From Cyclospora cayetanensis (lineage: Eukaryota > Apicomplexa > Conoidasida > Eucoccidiorida > Eimeriidae), in NCBI RefSeq assembly GCF_002999335.1, contig NW_020312770.1, positions 62,001-126,000 of the forward strand: 64,000 nucleotides of DNA, given 5' to 3'. Shown here one piece after another: positions 12,831 to 24,394 of this stretch. Position numbers and translations under genes: made by a program. Positions within the stretch are counted from its first letter, which is position 1; the number at the start of each line of letters is the position of its first letter. A model generated the notes under the pieces. That model did no database searches. It saw nothing but the letters and a program-made list of their open reading frames with translations, and was not told where the DNA came from.

Positions 12831-13988
12831 CCCATGCATTTCGCTGAATTCATGACAGCTCACTGGAATTTGTGAGTATACGAAACTGAACCTCACGATG
12901 AGCTTAAGCAGTGACGTGTCACGGGGACGTCCGTAACAAAATTGCTGCCTACCTGGCGTTTTCTAAACTGTGAGCAACAGAGCAGTGGAGTTGTCACTCA
13001 CCTACAGGAGTTCGTCAAGAAAACGCTAACTGATACCAGAAGTGGGTTCCACTCTATTCAAAACTACCCACCCACTGCTTCTGTGTAGCCAAAATGGCAG
13101 ATTTTACGGCTTGGTTAAGTTAAACCTGTCAACTGCATGCTCCTGCAATGGGCGCTTAAGAGTTCCTAGTCTTCTAAAGCAGCACTAGAGATGCAAAGTC
13201 ACACTGCAAGCTATGATGGCAACGTGTGTCCAAGTGCCAGCCCGCTAAGTAGCGTAGACAAGAGAGGAAGGGAACATTGCCTGTGAACCGAAAGCGCTTC
13301 TATCCCTCTCAGGCTCCCTACGACTGATCCCCATAATATAGAGCGGCTATCAAGGCTAAAAGCAGTGAAAGCGCCTTTCGGAAGACTACGCCAAAGATGT
13401 TCCCGATGGTCTCATGGGCAGTTGTGCTGAATAGGACCGCTACGCCACGTATCGATGGAGCTGCTACACGGAAAAAAATCCCTGAGCCACAAAACTCACA
13501 GGATATCTATCCGACATGCCAGACGCGATAGATTTGAAGAAGGTGAAGGGGATTAATATGCACCGTCTGAAGTACTGAGAATACATGGTAGCGTTTATTT
13601 CCAAATGCGAACACCAAAATCTGTCTTACGGAAAAGTGGTGAGAACCGGAATACACCTGAAGCAAGGGCCAGATCTGTGCGAAATGTGTGTTCTGTTCCT
13701 TATGTCTTGAAACCCACTGGCTACTCCATCATTCCTAACGACAGCGGGCTAGGATACCCTTGAACACTTCTATATCTACTGCTACTTATATTCAACTGAG
13801 AGCTACTAAAGCAACGACCACTTGGTTTGGCTGCCTGTCTTTCTTAATTGTAGAGTAGTGCTGAATTGAGATAAAAAGACGCAATGACGCATGCGTTTGC
13901 GCCAAATGCTGTGTGCAACTAGCTATGTATGCGTAGAGTGCATAGGTGGTTCAGCAACGCACACCACAGCTGTCCCTGTCCCCCCATC

Positions 13989-14035
13989 TAGAGCGCTCTA
14001 ATTGGCGTTTCTGCAAGAGAGGAGGCTCTCTTGCA
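13989..14035. repeat. palindrome plus perfect 10-bp hairpin
   Basis: The 12-bp palindrome TAGAGCGCTCTA (13989-14000) is followed 11 bp later by an inverted repeat. Its arms are TGCAAGAGAG (14012-14021) and CTCTCTTGCA (14026-14035), with a 4-nt loop. No function can be assigned. Confidence 0.6.
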
Positions 14036-16348
14036 AAACATTTAGTGAATCCATACTAAGTTTATAATGAGTTTGGAGTGAAGTGTCGAACAATGGAGGA
14101 ATTTGATATAGCGTTACAGGAGTCATAGATTGCAGATATAGGTAGGATCACTGATTTGGGGATATAATTTTGCGTGTGGTAAGTCGCCATTTAAGAGTCA
14201 GTGATGCAGGACAAGTCTCTCAATGGGTATGCACGTTGAGAGGGCTGAGTTTGGGTTGGTTCGTTTCTTTTTGAACGTATATACAGAAAGCTCGAATCCT
14301 GCTACCCAAATAAAAGTGTCTACCTTTAAGAGCAATGTGAGAGTATATGCAAGTTGAAGTCCCTTCGTTTTTGGTCATTAGTGCTCACAAACTGGATCTC
14401 GCAATAGGAGCCCCCGTCTCGTTTCTTTCTTCCAACGAACCACAGGCTGCGAGGATAACGACAAACCAGTGCAGTACTGCCCCACCCCATACACCAACGC
14501 TCAACACATCACCTTTTTTGTGGAGGCACGTGGAAACGATTTAGTGCCTACTTCAAGGATCTAGGATATGCGAACACGACCATTTGAGACGTATTAATCT
14601 TCAGAAAAAGCCCTCGATATGTGTGCAACAAGTGGAATAGCGTTTCTTGAAGCTTGTAGATGAATTAGTGGGATTGCGTGTGTTTACGACAAAGGTTGAC
14701 TCGGTGGATCGTGGAAAACTGGACTACGAAAGCGAATACAATTCAAAGTGATGGGATTTTGCCGGTCAAAAGATGATTGGATGGGGCTCGCTTGAAGCCC
14801 GAAGGGTCTCCTTAAAGCTTTTCGAGACGCGAAGCTGGTTCAATATTGTGATCTAAGCAGCAGTTAAGCAGTCACTAGAGAGCTTGCTGCCCTGATTACG
14901 AGTTAGTTACACGTGGAATGCTTGGCTTATGCATACTTCTGTGTTGTTGCCGACAGAATTCCTCGCCATAGTATGAGCACATAGCCACACAGCATTTTTT
15001 CTCTCTTACTGGGTGGTAGAGTATGTGAAGATCCGAGTTGTACGGAGGGTGCAGCCACGTGCTTCAGGCCGGGACGTTTTGGGGCAGGGATACGGGGATG
15101 TGGGGCATCCGGCAAAGGAATATTGGGCTCCTTGTAATTTTTGATGGAAAATCGGGGCTCGGAGTTTGCTTGTGGAGGCAGCAAGATGAGAGATACACTA
15201 AGCAGCGCCTAAATCTAATAATTCTATTGCTTTTCCGGAAGTTACCACACGAACACGTCTCTACTGAAGGTGCCATAGGGGCCTTCATCAACTGAACACT
15301 GTCCGCAAAACGACAAAACACCAACTGGCTGTGGTGCCTGGAGCGGGAGTTTCCTTTTTACAAATATCCTAGGACACAATAAAGCTTACAAGTCAACTAA
15401 AGAGACACATGGTCATGCCAAACCGGGGTGAAGACAGAAAAAATAATCACTTCGATGGTTCCAGCGTGTTTGCTCAGCAGAAAAAACTGCCAAAGCTCCA
15501 AATTATTGCTTTCACTTCCACGGAGTTGGCAAGAACACGGTTTAATGACTTCAATTATTGATGTCCTCAACGCTACAGTACGGATTTCACACTCAGACAG
15601 TATATATTGGCTCGTATGTTGATGAAATTCATCTGCCTTGCAGTACCGCGGAGCAACTTGCGTGTATACAGCCTTTAGCTGGTGAAAATATGGCACCTGC
15701 TCCTAGTAAGATCTTCACAGTGGAGCTCTCCGCTCCCCCCCTCCCACACCCCATTAACACTGAGTAGGAAGCCATTTTGCGTCGCCTCACCAGAGCTCCC
15801 TCTCCTCTTTGTTTTAATACTGCGTGGTCTTGAGAGGGTGAAGTAACGACAAGCTGCTCTACAAGGAGCTGCACACTTTGAACACTTGGGGTATTCGGAC
15901 AACTTCGCACAGAGGAACGTACTGCGGAGCATACAGCGCAGCAGGGCTGTGATATGGCGCTAGCCGTGTTTTGTCGCATGGCACAAAAAAGAACACTCAG
16001 ATCAGGCAGCACATTACAGACAATAAATAAATAAATATTGCGCATACAACGATTAATGGCTCCAAGTATCCCGGTCCGCTATACCGTCCTCAAGGGTCCG
16101 CCCTGACGTTGAATTTTAACCACATCGCCCTGATTTCTCCTAAAAGCTCAGATCAGCGTCTCTCTGGCTATTAGAAATCGCTATATCTCAACTAGGAAGG
16201 AGCATATTTGAATCCAGCGCATGCAAGCCTGACGGGGCTCCGCTGTGTTGCTCCATCCAGGAAGCCTTTAACTTTTCGACAACTCCACCTTCTATTCAGT
16301 TTTGAATTACGTTGTACTGTAAAGGGCGAATCAAACCTTATTACCATA

Positions 16349-17413
16349 ATGTCGGATCTACCAGACGCCCCATCCGGGGACTGTATGAAAGGGCCGCGCT
16401 ACTGTCCTCTGTTGTCCCTCCGTGAAACTGAGCTGGCTGTACAAGTACTGAAATACGAGTTTATGCAAGCTCTTTCCAAAAAGCTAGCCCTATTACCAGT
16501 TGTTGCTCCTAGATTTGTGGCGGTGGACTCAGGCCTACAGGATTATCTCGATGGAGTTATGCAACCAGTCACTTTTTTTACCAGGGCATTTCCCGAGCGT
16601 CCTGTGCAAGTTGTGCACAGCTTGGCTAAATGGAAACGCGAAGCTCTGAACACTTACGGTCTTTCCGCTCGTGAAGGAGTCGTCACAGATATGGTTGCCA
16701 TCAGAAAAGATGAAGAACTTGACCCGACCCATTCCCTGCTTGTTGATCAATGGGACTGGGAACAGAAAATCACTCCTGAAGATCGCACTGTTGACTATCT
16801 GCACTGCACAGTTCACAAAGTGTATGACGCCCTCTTGGAGACAGAACGCATTCTGTGTGAGCGCTTCCCAAAGCTCTCCCCTTTACTCCCCTCCACCATT
16901 ACCTGTGTACATTCGCAGGATCTGGCAGACCGTTGGCCGGAATTGCCCCCACCACTCCGTGAGCAGAAGGCGGTGGAGGAGTACGGTGCTATCTTTGTCA
17001 GGGGCATCGGCTCAAAACTCTCTGATGGAGTATCACACGGCGTGCGGTCGTGGGACTACGACGACTTCACCACAGTGGGTGCTGATGGCATGAAGGGGCT
17101 AAATGGGGATATAGTGGTACTAGACCCTACGAGTGGGAAGGCTCTGGAACTCAGCAGTATGGGAATTCGTGTAGATGCAGATGCAATGCGACAGCAGGCA
17201 GCAATCTTAGGAGTCCCCTTCGAGCACATGGAATCTCCGTTTCACCAGGGGGTTCTCAACGGGTCCCTGCCGTCTTGTATTGGTGGAGGCATTGGGCAAT
17301 CAAGAGTCGCAATGTTGTTTTTGAGGAAAATCCATATTGGAGAGGTGCAGTGCTCGGTTTGGCCCGAAGAAATGGTCAATGAGTACAAGGAAAAGGGCTG
17401 TACCCTCCTGTAA
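16349..17413 (+). CDS. asnA: aspartate-ammonia ligase (asparagine synthetase A)
   Basis: Makes asparagine from aspartate, ammonia and ATP through an aspartyl-AMP intermediate; cytosolic in most known cases. Single exon, 354 residues, against about 330 in the bacterial enzyme. ATG 16349 is chosen because similarity begins soon after it; the frame stays open upstream to 16208 without similarity. Signature stretches are nearly identical to bacterial AsnA: VVHSLAKWKREAL, VDQWDWE, VHSQDLADRWPEL, GIGSKLSDG, WDYDDF, GLNGDI, ELSSMGIRVDADAM, and the class II synthetase-like IGGGIGQSR near the C-terminus. The key catalytic surroundings look intact, so the enzyme is probably active. It is intronless among intron-rich genes and belongs to the AsnA fold, not the glutamine-dependent AsnB common in eukaryotes, which suggests acquisition from a bacterium (inference). 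No organellar targeting sequence is evident in the roughly 20-residue N-terminal extension. Confidence 0.96.
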   Translation: MSDLPDAPSGDCMKGPRYCPLLSLRETELAVQVLKYEFMQALSKKLALLPVVAPRFVAVDSGLQDYLDGVMQPVTFFTRAFPERPVQVVHSLAKWKREALNTYGLSAREGVVTDMVAIRKDEELDPTHSLLVDQWDWEQKITPEDRTVDYLHCTVHKVYDALLETERILCERFPKLSPLLPSTITCVHSQDLADRWPELPPPLREQKAVEEYGAIFVRGIGSKLSDGVSHGVRSWDYDDFTTVGADGMKGLNGDIVVLDPTSGKALELSSMGIRVDADAMRQQAAILGVPFEHMESPFHQGVLNGSLPSCIGGGIGQSRVAMLFLRKIHIGEVQCSVWPEEMVNEYKEKGCTLL

Positions 17414-19841
17414 CACGGAAGAGCGACGCACTAGGGAATTCAATGGCTTGTAAGATGTATTTTAGTTTGAAAACGCATTCGCGTTTGTTTCTTGCCTGTT
17501 AATCCGAACCAGCACTGTCTGAAAGCACAGGGAAAGGAATGTACATGGTTCGCGGTGCTTCTCTGAGAGGCCCTGATCCTCGCTGGACATGTAGCATGCG
17601 ACTGGTCGTCATTCCGAATGGCTGGCTGACAATTCGATCAGTGCCAATGAATTTCGGCCTATTTTTCGAAAGGCGTATACAGCAAGTCCCCGCCGAATGC
17701 TGTGCACGGCAGTCTGCAGGGCTGTCCTTTGGGTGAATCTCGATTGCTTATGCACAGCGGAGAAGTACCATGCTGATGTGCGAATATGGTACACTGAATG
17801 TATTATGCGCAGATATTTAAAGCTTTAGATGAGCTAATTCGAGCACATTGCTCGTTTCTTGACCTCCCGTGTCGCGTCGTTTGACCACGGGAATTGCCCG
17901 GATATGTTGCCACAGTTGGACCTTCTCTCTGCCTGGTATTAAATACAGAAACAGAAAAGCTCATTTGAAATCGGAACACCATTTTCCGTGAAGTCGTGGG
18001 TCCTGGTGCCATCTGCACATTATCAGTTCGCAAGTGATCTCTCTGCTTTTGTAGCTCGTGGCGCTTGGGCGCTGCGTATTTTGGTGAGTTAAAGCAGACC
18101 CTTCTGTTTCAGGGGTCCCCTTATTCACTGCTTCGGCATGTGCGTGCATGTGCTGCAGCGGAGTTGTGGGCCACTTTGGTGTGGTCCTGTCGGACTCTGT
18201 AGGGCTTTCGATCGTGCAGTCATAAGCTTCCTTTTAAGAAGTACTGTGAAACCAGCTGAATCAGCTGCATGATCCCACTCAATTTCTTTTGCATGGTGCA
18301 CCCTCGCCCTCGTGGCAAGAGCAGCAACGGTAACAGCGTAGGGGGCTACGCTACACTTAGGCACGTTTTAGTCACTAATTAGTAGATAAACTATTCCTTG
18401 GTTTCGCTGCTCGAACATTTCGCTTGTTGCAGAGAAGTGTTAGCTCAGAATAATAAGATGCAATGTTTTGTGCATGTGTACTAGAGGCTATCTGCCACTG
18501 AATGCGAATTTCCGGAGGGCTTAGAGACGTGCAGCAACGCGTAGGCTGTCCCGCTCTGCTTATACAGGTATTCAAAGGGGTAAGGGTAAGGATAGGAGGG
18601 AGCTCAATATGCTTGATAACTATCTACCAAGTTTTGGGTTTGGCTTGGGGTTTCATGCCGCACTAGGAGGAAGCTGGGTAGAGCGTTATAGACTGGGCAT
18701 CGGACCATGGTAAAATACGCTACAACTATGGAAGGAAGCAACAAAATCAAATGCGAGAAGGTGCAGTTACTGAAACAGTCCGTCACGCGTGGTGTTTTGG
18801 GTCCTGTTAGAAGATGCTCTCTCGTTACCCATTATAAGGCCACCTAGGGCGCTTAAGAGCATGAAGCGGCTCGCTTAAGCCAAAACATCATGCTTTTGGT
18901 CGTGTGCCCGTCATCTTCTACCTGGCAGATTGAGTAGTCAACTCACGTTCAATGAATGTTGACTTGTGAATTCCTCCAGTAAACAGGTTGCGTCGATGTT
19001 TATGTATATCTCTAGAGAGGTGCCAGTTGTAGGTACTATATGTGCTTCCCCGTTTCTCCCCCATCCCCCCGAAAAAGGCTGCAATTGCCTACCCTAGGTT
19101 GGATTGAGCTCGCTGCCACGTCGGAATGACTACCGAGGCAAAACAGAAGTCTTTTTGAAAAATTGGGTGGAAGCCACGGAAACGGATATCTATGGAAATA
19201 ATTTTGCTTTCAGCATGTTGGGGATCAGGAACGCAACCGAAAATCACTTTTATCGCCCAAGTGAAGGCTAACTGTAGTGTGCACGATCACTGTAGCCTAT
19301 GTCGATGGGACTGGTGTTCACCACGTGGCGTATTTTAAGCTCTTCAACAAAAGTTGCAATTCAAATGGCATTTATCATTCTTCTACAAACGTATTTCTCT
19401 TGTTAGATTTTCATTGGGCACTTCTATAAAAATAGTCACAATCCACGTGTCCTACTGTAAGAAGCCCCAAAGGGGCCAGGGGGGTCGGTACATTGTTGCA
19501 CCTATTTTCTTCCTCCGACGTGCATAAATATATTTCTACTAAACTCAATAACTTTAGTACTGAGGGTGTACGGGGGGTGGAGGAGCACTGTGCTTTATGG
19601 CGTTGCTGCCTAAATGCCATTCGAAGGCCTTTGTTGGGAGCATCCCCCCCAAATCACATAACTGGTTGCACTCCTACAAATAGGATGACTGAGACCATTA
19701 ATTTGGCCTGAAGAGCTATATCTGCTCCTGAGCATCAACTATATCGGCTCTCCTCCTCTGGCCCGCTCCCCTCGCGGGGCTCCCATACTTCAGACTTGTA
19801 GTTGGGTTCTTCGAGAGACGACAAGAAGGGAATAAAAGCCT
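17414..19841. other. spacer downstream of asnA
   Basis: About 2.4 kb with no exon chain that I can support. A short G-rich stretch (GGGGTAAGGGTAAGG, 18577-18591) is the only local irregularity noted. Confidence 0.5.
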
Positions 19842-21578
19842 ATGAGTTCGGACTCTCTCTCCTCCCGGTGAGTGCAGTGGGCGGAATCGGGAAGGCTTGT
19901 AACAGCTTCTTTGGCACTCCTATTGGTGGCAACAAACCCAGGATCTTCGTCGCACTGATGTTTCCCTCGTGTCGTACGCCTTCTTCCGGAAACTCGTGTA
20001 AGGATAAGGGTGGATGAGACGACTTTAGAAACATTCAAATTGGATAAGTTCCTCTTGCACCGACGTATTGGCAGCCGAATGAAGGGACTGGGAAGCAGCA
20101 AAGAAGTGCCGATGACGGATGTGATCACACGGCACGTTAAACAAGTGGCAGACTTCAACAAGGCTCTGGAAAAACGAAAGCTTTGGAGGGAAAGAGAGAA
20201 AGAATTGAAGGCGAAGCACAGTGACACATGTATGCCTAGAATCACCCACTGCTCTGCAGCAATCGCGTTGGTCGTTTTATGGGTTTGCAGCCTCTCTGGT
20301 GATAGTCGTACAGCTAGGGGAGGGATTTTACGCGCACCACATGCCATTTCTCATGTCTTCTTACGCCGGCACTCTGAAATACTGCGCACTATTCATATGT
20401 CATCTTCTGAATCTTGTGGAGCACATTAATGTAGGACGGGCTACATCTTCCTGCCCTTGTTGCGTTTGTAATTGAGTTCGGCAATATGTATCCTGTCCTT
20501 AGGGGGTATCTTGCAGTCTGAAGATAGGCGACCAGGCCGTAGCGAACGGTCTGTGGTTGTCTCCAGCAGCGCGAAGAGAGTGCTAGATTCTTTAGATGCT
20601 GGGGATGTTGACAAGGAAGTGGTGGAGCGTGTCAAGGTAAGCATTTCCGGTCTTGCTATTAGCTGTGTGCAGTCCACCGCTTTGAGTCCTAAACGGATTA
20701 TAGTCATTCTACAAGATTTATCCTCCGTGACCATGAAGGGGTTCTTGAAATGGGGTGCCTGATTGGTTGGGTCACCCCACCAACGCCATTTCCCGCAATT
20801 GGTTTTTGCTTGCAGGAGAAAGTTGCAAGGAAGTTTGGTTCCTTCGACGCCCATGCGGCCATGAGGCAGAAGATTGCGAAGGAGAAAGAAGAACGCCAGT
20901 TACAGCTGCAGAACGTCGCGTCAGACGCGTGGGTGCCTGATCGTTTCTACACAGAAGAGTTGAAACAGGTAGAAGATGATTAGCGTTAGTCTAGTATCCA
21001 CTTCCTTTTATCATTCTCTTTGTGTTGATACTCAGTAATGCAATCCGTTTAGTTTCACTTTTGCCAACTATCCACAACAGAACGACTTCCGATAGAGTTC
21101 AGACTCCCTTTTTGCCAATCACGGGTTGTCAGTGTATCCTGATTTATCATGTGCGCTCAGCAAACGCCGTGGCTGAATCCCCTCGAGTTCCTTAGCGAGC
21201 TTCAGCCCACGGCGAAAGAAGGGAGGTATGCAGTTCATGTTTGTTGAAATGTTTTGGCCAGTGGGGGTTTCGTTGGAGTATTCGACAGAATGTTTTAAAA
21301 ATTATCTACCTTTCAAGCTGGAAATTGGGCTAGCAAAACCTGTAGAAAATTGCAGTGTGCTAGCGACTCGGGCTATAAATATCCTGTGTCTGTTTTAGTC
21401 GAGCCAGATTCGTATGTTGCAAGTAGAAGCTTTACTCTATGAATGCTTTATTGCGTTTTACAGCCTGACACCAGTGGCTTCTGATAGCGATAGTGAGTCA
21501 CCTAAGAAGCGGAAGAAGCTGAAGAAGAAGAAAGATCGAAAGAAGCACAAAAAGCACAAGAAGCGCAAAAAGGAATGA
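19842..21578 (+). CDS. lysine-tailed, probably nuclear protein
   Basis: Six exons join with perfect phase agreement to 239 residues: 19842-19867, 20003-20229, 20503-20636, 20816-20968, 21161-21225 and 21464-21578. I do not recognise the family. The N-terminus (TLETFKLDKFLLHRRIGSR) leads into charged helical segments (FNKALEKRKLWREREKELKA, MRQKIAKEKEERQLQLQ). Then come DAWVPDRFYTEELKQ, TPWLNPLEFLSEL, an acidic SDSDSESP stretch and a run of KKH/KKR repeats to the stop. Such Lys/His-rich tails are common in eukaryotic nuclear and nucleolar proteins, so a role in RNA processing or ribosome biogenesis is plausible (inference). The small second-last exon (65 nt) is supported by phase and splice sites only. 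No signal peptide or membrane segment. Confidence 0.68.
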
Positions 21579-24394
21579 CATCAAGGAGGCCTTGTGCTAG
21601 CCTAGGCCCTTGATAGCTTGAGTTTAGAGGATCATTTTGCATGAAACATTCTAACTGATTTAGATTGTGCCGTTATTTTGGCGTGTCGTTGTAGCAATGG
21701 GTTATGTCTTTCCAGCGAATATTTCCATAGGCCTTTTGGTAGCCATGTAAAGCAGGCTGTTTGCTCACGAGAGGTTGTCGCGCTGTAAGAGCAACTGGAA
21801 CATTCAACTTATAATAAACCACGTGGATGCGCGTTTGATACTGCGCCATTTCTACTTTTTTGCCGATCTCCTTGACAAGTACGTCATCCAAGAGAGAACA
21901 AACTTGCATTCATCCCTCTAAATGCAATTATACATGGAGCATTTTCTTATGACTTTCATGTGTCTAATGTTGAGATATAACTGGGGCTTGACAACACAGA
22001 AGGCAGGGTTGAAATTCAACAATTGCCGATGAACTGACCGAGTAATGTGTTTTGGGGATGATTGATAGAGTTAGTATGAGGCGACTTTACAGAACTATTA
22101 TTACCGAAAATTAAAAGTTATACAGTAATACGGGCCTACCGGAATGTTTCCGCATACACCGAGTCATGGCGATGTCACGTTTGCTCGAATGTTCAGTTTT
22201 ACACCATTTACCTTCTAAAATCTGGTTATGGAAAGGGAAAGCACTTTCTGTGCTACGCTCTAATTTCGATTGGACGTTTTTTTTCTTCGGATATTCTGCT
22301 GCACCCTATCTTCAGTTCTACGGAAGTTGGAAAAGGCGAAAAATAGCCTTTTGCTGAAAGAGGATGTCTAACCAAGTAAACGTATAGAATATCAAGTATG
22401 AGGGAGAGTCAAGAACGCAGAAAAATACTACCCGTTCATTTGTGAGTGGATTTAGCCTTTATCCTCAGGACTTATCCCACATGCCGCACTACAAACGGTG
22501 TGCTTATGCACGCAGAAAGTCAGACAACAATATGGCGAAGCTGCACCCACTGATCAGTAGCTTTTTAGCGCCTTGCTGGCCTAGTTGCATGCTCTTAGCG
22601 GAAGAACCTTGCTTCAAACTATGTTCTTGCAGGTGTATATTCCATAAGTGTAAGCCGGACGATGCATATCTTTTCTTTAACTCGGTTCCACGCTGAGTAT
22701 AACCATACTCTGGCTGACAAGAGTGCTACCAGGATGCGGGAAGGTGCTGTCTCAGCGTCATTCCTCATGATGCACCAATGCGAAGCTGTAATAACGAGTT
22801 AACTCCACTTGAAGCGGTGTATTTTTGCACTGATGCTAGCTCCACATGTTTGCTGCTGTCACAAAAGAAGTTCGTTCGTATATCTGGAAAATAGATCGTT
22901 GCATCGAGTTGATTACCATGTAATGAACCATTAGTAGTTCCTACGGCATTTCCGCATTTATGGTATCCGAGAGATGAATCGTTGCCGTTGCTTATGTCTG
23001 TCCTGCTCTCTTCCTGCTTTCCAGGACAGGACAGCAATGAATTTCCAAGCGAGTAAAGCGAGCAGCAATAAGTATCTGGGTACCATGCATTCTGAACCTC
23101 CGTATATGGCCCTCTAAAGAATGCAACAAGTTTGGCCAAAAAAGGAGTCCAGGCCGTGTTGGCTGAACCTAATCATCGGATACACATCAAATTACCTTGT
23201 AATAGCAAAGAGCATCAGACTATCAGCACATCCCTTGGATATAGGGAGTATTATGGATTACTCAGCAACCGGCTGCAAAAGCACATAGTCACTTATGTAG
23301 CTATCTGGTTATCGGCAGGTCTAGTATAAAATCCTGGTATTGTTCTGACTACACATGCATTTTAGTTTATTTCATCGAGAAAATTAATTTGATGCACCCA
23401 CTTCTGGAGAGTAAATCCATAGGGGTGGACCATGATGCCGGAGAACACAACACTATTTGCAGCATGCCACTATGCAGGAATACACAAGGAGAAAATACTT
23501 TGCAAGAGTATCACTGCCTCAGTTGACTCAGAAGATGCTGTTACCAGCAAAACAGGCGTCCTATCAGTGTAGGAACAAAGCTATTCTATAGGAGCGCACT
23601 GTTTTCTTGCCCTGGGGTCCGCTCCACCGATTTCGTGGAACGTTTTTCGAGAGCCTTTACATTGAAATAACCAATTCACGCACTAAAAAATACATTTATG
23701 TCCATAAAAGCTTGTTTTTCCCCTTGAGATTTGTATGAGGGGACGCAGAGCGACGAAAATACCAACTGATACACAGGGAGCTGGGGAACCTGTGCCGGCC
23801 ACGAATTTCTCTCTAGTCAGCAAGCAGAGTATGCCTTCCATTGCTTGAGAACTCAGCTCCAATCCTCGGCAGACTACTACTTCTTCAGACTCAGATAAGT
23901 ACTTCTACCCATAGCCAACTTGGGAAGCTATGTGGGCCAACCAGTATATGGAGGTGACGGCACCTTTCGTCCGAAGCACACTGCCACAAAGAGACCCAGC
24001 TATCCATTGAAAGGTCCAAGCATAGCTAGCTTGCGAAAAGCTGGATGTTGATGTGTGTTTGCTAACGCTATAGCAATTGCATTATTCGTGAACCCGCCCT
24101 CAACTCTCAGTAAGGCACGAGAACATTTGACCCACTGTTCAGCAGATAATCCAAGACCTAAGTCGTAAAACGTTCACCTTCGTGCATGTTTTGGGCTTTT
24201 ACGAGGAAGAAGCATTGTTTTTTTCCATATATAGGCCGCAACGGCGGATCATGCGGCTACGGGCAACTGCCGATCGGGACAGGGAAACCCAGCATGCCTG
24301 TAGTAGGTGTGTTGGGTAAGTCAATATGTAAGAACGTCCCTGTGCAGTTCATTGTACCTGCTTCAGGGCTCCAGAATTGCTCCACGCTTTGAAG
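21579..24394. other. 2.8 kb intergenic spacer
   Basis: AT-richer spacer between two plus-strand genes. Open frames (for example minus strand 22765-23139) lack ATG starts in good context and recognisable motifs. Nothing supported. Confidence 0.45.

Larger units (their letters stand above)
12139..16348. other. 4.2 kb spacer between VPS11 and asnA
   Basis: This spacer separates head-to-head genes. I see no exon chain with agreeing phases. A (CA)9 microsatellite lies at 12813-12830, and a palindrome plus a perfect hairpin lie at 13989-14035. Open frames around 14.9-16.0 kb are short, overlap on both strands and show no known motif. Confidence 0.5.

Noticed and set aside
18577..18591. GGGGTAAGGGTAAGG as an interstitial telomere repeat
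   Set aside because: Only two units and not the TTTAGGG-type unit expected for apicomplexans.
22765..23139. 124-codon minus-strand open frame
   Set aside because: Starts at a non-ATG codon, has no motif and lies in a spacer with similar chance frames.
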